A stretch of DNA of 64,000 nt from Aldehydirespirator sp965203635 (GTDB lineage Bacteria; Actinomycetota; Acidimicrobiia; Acidimicrobiales; Aldehydirespiratoraceae): the NCBI GenBank assembly GCA_965203635.1, contig OZ241903.1:1488001-1552000 (forward strand). The letters are read 5' to 3'. Both the position numbers and the translations under genes were made by a program. A model generated the notes under the pieces. That model saw only the letters and a list, made by a program, of their open reading frames with translations. It was not told the DNA's origin and searched no databases. How positions within the stretch are numbered: the stretch's first letter is position 1; every line of letters starts with the position of its first letter. Positions 58,634 through 64,000 of this stretch are shown here, piece after piece.

Positions 58634-59284
58634 ATGTCCGACGCATCCGTCTCCCCATCCGCCGCCGTCATCACCGAGGACGAGCTGTTCGACGAAGCGG
58701 ACTCCGCCGACGAGACCCCCGAGCCCGTCAGCCCCTACGACAAGCCGGGCAAATGGTTCGTCGTGCACACCCAGTCCGGCTACGAGAAGAAGGTCAAGCA
58801 GAATCTCGAGGCCCGCACCGCGTCGATGAACATGGAGGGTCGCATCCACGAGGTGGTCATCCCGCTGCGCGACGTGCCGGAGTTCAAGAACGGCAAGAAG
58901 GTGATCTCCTCGAAGCGGTTGTTCCCCGGATACGTGTTCGTGCGCTGCGAACTCGACGAGGAGGTGTGGCCGGTCATACGCGACACGCCCAACGTCACGG
59001 GCTTCGTGAACCAGGGCGGTGCCCCGTCGCCCCTGCGTCGCCGCGACGTCGAAGCCTTCCTCGGCGTGGAGGCCGACCGATCCCGGGAGGCGTCCAAGCG
59101 GGCCAAGCCGATGTTCGAGTACGGCATGGGGGAGACCGTCCGCGTCAAGGACGGCCCCTTCGCCGACTTCTCCGGCGAGATCATCGAGATCAACGAGGAT
59201 CAGCTCAAGGTCAAGGTGCTCGTGAACATCTTCGGCCGGGAGACGCCGGTCGAGCTCGAGTTCGCCCAGGTGGCCCGCCTGTAG
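58634..59284 (+). CDS. nusG: Transcription antitermination factor NusG
   Basis: 216 residues. The NGN domain is seen in KWFVVHTQSGYEKKVKQNL and LFPGYVFVRCEL, and the KOW motif in DGPFADFSGEIIEIN at the C-terminus. An acidic N-terminal extension of about 40 residues is typical of actinobacterial NusG. It couples RNA polymerase to Rho or the ribosome. Second gene of the secE-nusG pair; the ribosomal operon follows after 117 bp. Confidence 0.97.
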   Translation: MSDASVSPSAAVITEDELFDEADSADETPEPVSPYDKPGKWFVVHTQSGYEKKVKQNLEARTASMNMEGRIHEVVIPLRDVPEFKNGKKVISSKRLFPGYVFVRCELDEEVWPVIRDTPNVTGFVNQGGAPSPLRRRDVEAFLGVEADRSREASKRAKPMFEYGMGETVRVKDGPFADFSGEIIEINEDQLKVKVLVNIFGRETPVELEFAQVARL

Positions 59285-59401
59285 TCAGGCCTTGAGAGCC
59301 GTGGCGGGTTGCTGCCCGCGGCCGATGCCGCCACACTGCCCCGTTCGGAGTGCGGTTTCCCGCTCTCCCCGCCAGTTTCCTACCGCCCGAAGAGAGTCCA
59401 G

Positions 59402-59827
59402 ATGGCACGCAAGCAGGTCGCAGCCCTAGTGAAGATCCAGATCCCCGCGGGTCAGGCGACGCCTGCTCCGCCGGTGGGCACCGCGCTGGGCCCCCACGGC
59501 GTGGCCATCATGGACTTCTGCAAGGACTACAACGCCCGCACCGAGGACAAGCGGGGCCAGATCATCCCGGCAGAGATAACGATCTACGAGGACCGGACGT
59601 TCACGTTCATCACCAAGACGCCGCCGACATCGTTCCTGATCCGCTCCGCGGCCGGCTTGGAGAAGGCGTCGGAGACCCCGGGCCGCGAGACCGTCGGCAC
59701 CATCACCGACGCCGAGTTGACGGAGATCGCCGAGATCAAGATGCCCGACCTCAACGCCAACGACTTGGAGGCGGCCAAGGCGCAGATCGAGGGCACCGCC
59801 CGCTCGATGGGCGTCACCGTCGCCTAG
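59402..59827 (+). CDS. rplK: 50S ribosomal protein L11
   Basis: 141 residues: KIQIPAGQATPAPPVGTALGPHG and the C-terminal IKMPDLNANDLEAAKAQIEGTARSMG are invariant blocks of L11, the rRNA-binding protein of the GTPase centre. ATG with a weak GAAGAG upstream. The stop is followed by a partial family C end (AGAGGCCGAGCGGAG). rplA begins 31 bp later. Confidence 0.97.
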   Translation: MARKQVAALVKIQIPAGQATPAPPVGTALGPHGVAIMDFCKDYNARTEDKRGQIIPAEITIYEDRTFTFITKTPPTSFLIRSAAGLEKASETPGRETVGTITDAELTEIAEIKMPDLNANDLEAAKAQIEGTARSMGVTVA

Positions 59828-59858
59828 AGGCCGAGCGGAGAGGCACCCAGGAGCGACC

Positions 59859-60557
59859 ATGGCCAAGGGCAAGAAGCACGTCGAAGCCTCCAAGAGCTAC
59901 GACCGGATGCGCCTCCACAGCGACGCCGACGCGGTGAGCCTGGTGAAGAGCCTGGCCACCAGGCGATTCGACGAGAGCGTCGACGTCGTCGTGCGGCTCG
60001 GAGTCGACCCCCGCAAGGCCGACCAGATGCTGCGGGGCACGGTGTCGCTGCCGTCGGGCACCGGCAAGGAGGTGCGGGTCGCGGTGTTCGCGCAGGGCGA
60101 GGCCGCGACCACGGCTCGCGAGGCCGGCGCGGACTTCGTGGGATCCGACGACCTGGCCGAGCAGGTGACGGGGGGCATGACCGACTTCGACGTGGCCATC
60201 GCCACCCCCGACATGATGCCGGTGGTCGGCAAGCTCGGCCGGATTCTCGGTCCCCGCGGCCTGATGCCCAACCCCAAGACCGGGACCGTCACCACCGACG
60301 TGGCCCGCACCATCGAAGAGTTCAAGGGGGGCAAGGTCGAGTACCGCACGGACCGTTTCGCCAACGTGCACGTACCCATCGGCCGGGCCTCGTTCGCGGA
60401 GGAGGACCTGCTCAAGAACCTCCGGGCCGTCGTGGCCGAGCTCCAGCGGGCCAAGCCGGCCGCAGCCAAGGGCAAGTACGTGAAGAAGATGGTGCTCAGC
60501 TCTTCGATGGGTCCCGGCGTCCGGATCGATCCCGCCGACGTCGGAGCGGCCGATTAG
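59859..60557 (+). CDS. rplA: 50S ribosomal protein L1
   Basis: 232 residues with the L1 signature GPRGLMPNPKTGTVT and the N-terminal ASKSYDRMRLHSDADAVSLV. It forms the L1 stalk and can repress its own mRNA in many bacteria. GGAG precedes the ATG. Second gene of the rplKA pair. Confidence 0.97.
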   Translation: MAKGKKHVEASKSYDRMRLHSDADAVSLVKSLATRRFDESVDVVVRLGVDPRKADQMLRGTVSLPSGTGKEVRVAVFAQGEAATTAREAGADFVGSDDLAEQVTGGMTDFDVAIATPDMMPVVGKLGRILGPRGLMPNPKTGTVTTDVARTIEEFKGGKVEYRTDRFANVHVPIGRASFAEEDLLKNLRAVVAELQRAKPAAAKGKYVKKMVLSSSMGPGVRIDPADVGAAD

Positions 60558-60561
60558 GCCG

Positions 60562-60650
60562 GTAGCATCGGCGAACTTCACCCCGCTCACCTGAGACATC
60601 CGGTGCGCTCCGCGGGGAGCACCAATGGGCCGGCAGGCCCGCCGGACGAG
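60562..60650 (+). promoter_or_regulatory. Candidate L10 leader (autoregulatory mRNA region)
   Basis: The leader before rplJ holds TAGCAT, then CTGAGACATCCGGTGC, an arm pair GGTGC/GCACC around CTCC/GGAG, and GGGCCGGCAGGCCC. This order matches the known L10(L12)4-binding leader of bacteria, in which the ribosomal stalk proteins repress their own translation. It is assigned by pattern only. Confidence 0.6.
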
Positions 60651-60660
60651 GAAGGCACCC

Positions 60661-61287
60661 ATGACAGTCCCTAGGCCCGAGAAGGCGGCCGTCGTCGCCG
60701 AAGTGCGTGATCGGCTGGCGGCCAGCGATGCGGCCCTGCTGACCGAGTACCGCGGGCTGAACGTCGGCGAGATGGCCGAGCTGCGCCGCTCGCTGCGGGC
60801 CGCCGGCGGCCAGTACACGATCTACAAGAACACGATGGTCCGCCTGGCCACCGCCGAGCTGGGCATGGACCTGGCCGATCTGCTGACCGGGCCGACCGCG
60901 ATCGCCTTCGTGGGAGACGGCGCCGACGGCGACAGCGGCGACGCGGCCGCGGTGGCCAAGGCCCTGCGGGACTTCTCGCGCGCCAACCGGGCCCTCGTGC
61001 TCAAGGGCGGGGTGCTGGGAGACAAGGTGCTCACGGCCGAGGACCTGCTGGCCCTGGCCGACCTTCCGTCGCGGGACGTGCTGCTGGCCCAGCTGGCCGG
61101 CGGGTTCCAGGCGCCGCTGGTCAAGCTCGCCGGGCTGATGCAGGCGCTGCCCCAGAACTTCGCCTACGGCCTGAAGGCGCTGATCGATACCCGCGCCGAC
61201 GAGACCGACAACCAACCATCCGAAACTCGGCCCGAGGCGGAGTCCGGAACAGAGTCCGAAACACCATCCGAAACACAGGAGGCCTGA
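60661..61287 (+). CDS. rplJ: 50S ribosomal protein L10
   Basis: 208 residues. AAVVAEVRDRLAASDAALLTEY and the later VRLATAELGMDLADLLTGPTAIAF fit L10, the base of the L7/L12 stalk. GAGGAAGG precedes the ATG. The last 30 residues are a low-complexity tail of Glu, Ser, Thr and Pro (ETRPEAESGTESETPSETQ), longer than the E. coli protein. It is followed two bases later by rplL. Confidence 0.96.
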   Translation: MTVPRPEKAAVVAEVRDRLAASDAALLTEYRGLNVGEMAELRRSLRAAGGQYTIYKNTMVRLATAELGMDLADLLTGPTAIAFVGDGADGDSGDAAAVAKALRDFSRANRALVLKGGVLGDKVLTAEDLLALADLPSRDVLLAQLAGGFQAPLVKLAGLMQALPQNFAYGLKALIDTRADETDNQPSETRPEAESGTESETPSETQEA

Positions 61288-61289
61288 AC

Positions 61290-61673
61290 ATGGCAACCAA
61301 GGAAGAGATCCTCGACTCGATCTCGCAGATGACCGTGCTCGAACTGAGCGAGCTGCTCAAGGAGTTCGAGGAGCGCTTCGACGTGACCGCAGCCGCCCCG
61401 GCCGCGGTCGCGGTGGCGGCCCCGGCGGGCGGCGACGCAGGAGCCGAGGCCGAGGAGGCCAAGGACTCCTTCAACGTGGTCCTCGCGGCAGTGGGCGACA
61501 AGAAGATCCAGGTGATCAAGGAGGTGCGCAGCCTCACGTCACTCGGCCTCAAGGAGGCCAAGGAGCTCGTCGACAACGCCCCCAAGCCGGTGCTCGAAGG
61601 CCTCAACAAGGAGGACGCCGACAAGGCCAAGGCCGCGCTGGAGGCCGTCGGGGCCGAGGTCGAGCTGGCCTAG
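61290..61673 (+). CDS. rplL: 50S ribosomal protein L7/L12
   Basis: 127 residues: N-terminal dimerisation helices (ILDSISQMTVLELSELLKEFEERF), Ala-rich hinge (AAAPAAVAVAAPAGGDAGA) and the C-terminal factor-binding domain (DKKIQVIKEVRSLTSLGLKEAKELVD). AGGAGG precedes the ATG. It ends just before a strong hairpin. Confidence 0.97.
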   Translation: MATKEEILDSISQMTVLELSELLKEFEERFDVTAAAPAAVAVAAPAGGDAGAEAEEAKDSFNVVLAAVGDKKIQVIKEVRSLTSLGLKEAKELVDNAPKPVLEGLNKEDADKAKAALEAVGAEVELA

Positions 61674-61704
61674 CGCGGCCCCGGCGGCGCGTCCGGGCCG
61701 CGCT
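61672..61704 (+). terminator. GC-rich hairpin between rplL and downstream genes
   Basis: AGCGCGGCCC and GGGCCGCGCT are perfect 10-bp arms starting inside the rplL stop codon. It likely attenuates rather than fully stops transcription, since ribosomal stalk and RNAP genes are often separated this way. Confidence 0.6.
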
Positions 61705-61713
61705 GGCTTCAGG

Positions 61714-62484
61714 GTGATGCAGCGGCGGCTGGACCTCGACGGTCCGAGCAACTTCCGCGATCTGGGCGGCCTGCCGACCACCGGCGGCGGCTCGACCCGG
61801 TCCGGCCTCGTGTACCGGGCCGACCGGTTGTGCACGCTCAGCGACGCGGATGTGAGGCGTCTGGAGGCCGCCGGGATCCGCCACGTCTTCGATCTGCGCT
61901 CCGAGACCGAGGCGGCCGACTTCCCCGACCGGCTCCCGGCGGGGGCGCTCTACGTGAGGCTGTCGATGACGAGCGACCAGACATTCCAGGCCCGCACCAT
62001 CTACGAGCGCATCGTCGACGGCGAGATCAAGTCCTACGGCGAGGCCGACATGGTGACGGGCTACCTGCGCATGCTGGAGAACTTCGGGCCCTCTCTCGCC
62101 CGGGTCGTCCGGCAGGTGGCCCAGGGCGAGCCCACCGTCATCCACTGCACCGCGGGCAAGGACCGCACCGGTGTGGCCTCCATGCTCCTGCTGGACCTGG
62201 CCGGGGTTGGCGCCGAGCACGTGGTGGCCGACTACGCGCTGTCGTCGGAGCGGCGTCCCAGCCTCCAGCTGGATCAGACCGAGGCCAGGTCGCTGGTCCC
62301 CATGCTCGAGGACTACGGCCTCGATCCGACCGAGTTCGCGCCGTTGTGGGAGGCCCGCCCCGCGGTGATGGCGGCCACCCTGGAGGGCCTCCACGACCGC
62401 TGGGGTGGAGCGGCCTCCTACCTTGCCGCCGCGGGGATGGACGACTCGGAACTGGCGGCCGCCCGAGCCTGCCTGCGGGCCTGA
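61714..62484 (+). CDS. Tyrosine/dual-specificity phosphatase (Y_phosphatase3 family)
   Basis: 256 residues. The catalytic P-loop HCTAGKDRTG (Cys-x5-Arg) is intact; NFRDLGGLPTTGG near the N-terminus is the family's N-terminal mark, and the helical C-terminus ends in GMDDSELAAARACLRA. The family contains tyrosine and phosphoinositide phosphatases. GTG start at 61714. Its position between rplL and rpoB, where most bacteria have nothing, is odd; it may be expressed with either set or from its own promoter behind the hairpin. Confidence 0.9.
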   Translation: MMQRRLDLDGPSNFRDLGGLPTTGGGSTRSGLVYRADRLCTLSDADVRRLEAAGIRHVFDLRSETEAADFPDRLPAGALYVRLSMTSDQTFQARTIYERIVDGEIKSYGEADMVTGYLRMLENFGPSLARVVRQVAQGEPTVIHCTAGKDRTGVASMLLLDLAGVGAEHVVADYALSSERRPSLQLDQTEARSLVPMLEDYGLDPTEFAPLWEARPAVMAATLEGLHDRWGGAASYLAAAGMDDSELAAARACLRA

Positions 62485-62580
62485 GGCCGAGCGGAAGGGC
62501 CGGCGAACGGCGACTTCCAAGATGCGCCGAGCGAGGCCGTGGCCCGAGCGGCCCTCAGGTCGCAGCGAACAGGAGCGGGA
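62482..62580. repeat. Family C composite repeat, copy 6
   Basis: TGAGGCCGAGCGG begins in the phosphatase stop codon; then a variable middle, GCGAGGCCGTGGCCCGAGCG and GCGAACAGGAGCGGGA. Same sub-type as copy 5. It occupies the first third of the 317-bp gap before rpoB. Confidence 0.9.
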
Positions 62581-62653
62581 CGAGCGAACCGCTGGCATAG
62601 ACGCGGCTGGCTTCATCAACTATTGTGTGCTTCTGACCGAATCACCGGGGTGG

Positions 62654-62682
62654 TTGCGGCCAGCTTCGCCGCGCGCTAGCAT
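62654..62682 (+). promoter_or_regulatory. Candidate promoter for rpoB
   Basis: TTGCGG and TAGCAT are spaced by exactly 17 bp, 120 bp before the rpoB start. TAGCAT also occurs before rplJ. The rest of the gap holds no gene. Confidence 0.5.
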
Positions 62683-62801
62683 CCCGGCCACCGTGGTCGT
62701 CTGTGCGTGCTGGGAGGCGGCTCCCATGGCTAATCCCTCTGTCGTCACGCGCGCACGCACGACCGCGTGAAATCAGATCAGCCGGCCCTCGGGAGTATCA
62801 C

Positions 62802-64000
62802 GTGACCGCACGCGCCGCTTCACGCGAACGCTACTCGTTCGGGAACCTCGAGGAGATCCTCGAACTTCCCGACCTCATCGCGATCCAGCGGGAGAGCTTC
62901 TCCTGGCTGATGACCGAGGGCCTGGCCCGCACCTTCAGGGACATCTCGCCGATCTCCGACTACAGCGAGACGCTGCGTCTCGAGCTGGAGTTCGATCCCG
63001 ACGACGAGGAGCTTCATCCGCCGCCCAAGTTCACGGTGGATGACTGCAAGGAGAAGGACATGACCTACTCCGCTCCCATCTTCGTGCGGGCCCGCTTCCT
63101 CAACGCCGGAACGGGCGAGATCAAGGAGCAGATCGTCTTCATGGGCGACTTCCCCATGATGACGGAGAAGGGCACCTTCATCATCAACGGCACCGAGCGG
63201 GTGGTGGTGTCCCAGCTCGTCCGCTCGCCCGGCGTGATCTTCCAGCCCGGCGAGCGCTACCGCCTGCGGAACCTGGCCAAGTACCAGCTCGTGACGGGCA
63301 CGATCCACCCCTACCGGGGCGAGTGGATCGAGTTCGATGTCGAGCAGAAGCCCCGCAAGGAGATCACCGCCGGGGTGCGGGTCGCCCGCAAGCGCCGCCT
63401 GCCGCTGTTCACGCTGCTCCGGGCCCTCGGCTACGACGAGGAGAACCACCCAGGGTTCCTCGAGCGCTTCGTGGAGCACTTCGACTTCCTGGCCGAGCAG
63501 TGGGAGAAGCAGGGGCACCTGGCACCCACGCGCGACGACTCCCTCATCGAGATCTACAAGCGGGTGCGCCCCGGCGACCCGGCCACCGCCGAGACGGCCC
63601 GCTCGTACTTCGAGAACTCCTTCTTCAGCGGTCGCCGCTACGACCTGTCCCGGGTGGGCCGGCACAAGCTCAATCGCAAGCTCGGCCCGGAGTTCGACTT
63701 CCTCGAGCAGACCCTCGGACTGGACATCGAGCGACCCGACCCCGACCAGTCGCTGCTGTCGCCCTGCGAGATGCTGGCCGCGGCCACCTACCTGCTCAAC
63801 CTGGCCAAGGGCGTGCCCGGCTACCGGCTCGACGACCAGGACCACTTCGCCAACCGCCGCATCCGCAGCGTCGGCGAGCTGATCCAGAACCAGGTGCGCA
63901 TCGGCCTGTCGCGCATGGAGCGGCAGGTGCGGGAACGCATGACCACCCAGGACGTGGAGGCGATCACGCCGCAGACGCTGATCAACATCCGTCCCGTGGT
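62802..64000 (+). CDS. rpoB: DNA-directed RNA polymerase beta subunit, N-terminal part
   Basis: About 399 residues before the window ends. RYSFGNLEEILELPDLIAIQ, then MGDFPMMTEKGTFIINGTERVVVSQLVRSPGV-type sequence and PYRGEWIEFD are unmistakable beta-subunit blocks. The rifampicin region is not yet reached. GGGAG lies seven bases before the GTG at 62802. It is separated from rplL by the phosphatase gene, a hairpin and repeat C6. Confidence 0.97.
   Translation, partial: MTARAASRERYSFGNLEEILELPDLIAIQRESFSWLMTEGLARTFRDISPISDYSETLRLELEFDPDDEELHPPPKFTVDDCKEKDMTYSAPIFVRARFLNAGTGEIKEQIVFMGDFPMMTEKGTFIINGTERVVVSQLVRSPGVIFQPGERYRLRNLAKYQLVTGTIHPYRGEWIEFDVEQKPRKEITAGVRVARKRRLPLFTLLRALGYDEENHPGFLERFVEHFDFLAEQWEKQGHLAPTRDDSLIEIYKRVRPGDPATAETARSYFENSFFSGRRYDLSRVGRHKLNRKLGPEFDFLEQTLGLDIERPDPDQSLLSPCEMLAAATYLLNLAKGVPGYRLDDQDHFANRRIRSVGELIQNQVRIGLSRMERQVRERMTTQDVEAITPQTLINIRPV

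Overview
The window is GC-rich DNA with dense, mostly operonic genes, frequent GTG starts and purine-rich Shine-Dalgarno sites. The ribosomal/RNA-polymerase block at the right end (tRNA-Trp, secE, nusG, rplK, rplA, rplJ, rplL, rpoB), the sigma-70 factor and the many luciferase-like, acyl-CoA dehydrogenase-like, CaiB-type and hydantoinase-type enzymes fit a high-GC actinobacterium. Gene content and style suggest a marine or soil Acidimicrobiia-type lineage; that placement is inference, not proven by any marker here.

Layout. 1-10.6 kb: a cut-off luciferase-like oxidoreductase, an acyl-CoA dehydrogenase-fold flavoenzyme, an SDR/DUF2867 protein, CorA, a hydantoinase/oxoprolinase operon (hyuA-hyuB-membrane protein), an EamA exporter and a methyltransferase. 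10.7-14.6 kb: a PspC-domain histidine kinase with a LuxR-type response regulator, divergent from a second PspC protein. 14.6-19.8 kb: a minus-strand run of sulfotransferase, DUF1214 protein, SnoaL-like protein and two lipoproteins. 20-26.3 kb: an HD-domain protein resembling the C-terminal half of CCA-adding enzymes, a type II glutamine synthetase, NAD synthetase, an unknown helical protein and a principal-type sigma factor. 26.4-29.1 kb: a selenocysteine tRNA, a 27-residue membrane peptide, the selenium-cofactor protein YqeC and an FAD oxidoreductase. 29.1-34.7 kb: UbiX/UbiD, a TIGR03792 protein, a glycosyltransferase, a luciferase-like enzyme and an NQO1-like protein. 34.7-46.6 kb: a NitT/TauT-type ABC transporter with two extraordinary binding proteins, then an amidohydrolase, a 2-oxoglutarate oxygenase, a CoA-transferase and an alcohol dehydrogenase. 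46.6-56.5 kb: a MoxR/VWA pair, a branched-chain-type ABC transporter whose permease is fused to its binding protein, an acyl-CoA ligase and a serine hydrolase. 56.7-64 kb: tRNA-Thr, tRNA-Met, an ECF sigma/anti-sigma pair, tRNA-Trp and the ribosomal/RNAP operons, with a tyrosine phosphatase between rplL and rpoB.

The most unusual content is non-genic or modular. (1) Three families of dispersed intergenic repeats: a 47-bp palindrome found in doublets or triplets (seven copies), a 51-bp near-perfect inverted repeat (two copies) and a ~95-bp composite element (six copies), several of which abut start codons. (2) Tandem duplications sitting exactly on stop/start junctions of neighbouring genes (nadE/next gene, ubiD/ubiX, livH/livM, livG/livF), which preserve the start or stop codon in each unit. 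(3) One ~335-residue binding domain present three times in two adjacent lipoproteins, twice in tandem after an alanine/glutamate-rich stalk, and once fused to an unrelated LivJ-type binding domain; two of the copies are almost identical in DNA, including the downstream terminator. (4) A Sec tRNA beside yqeC, pointing to selenium use.
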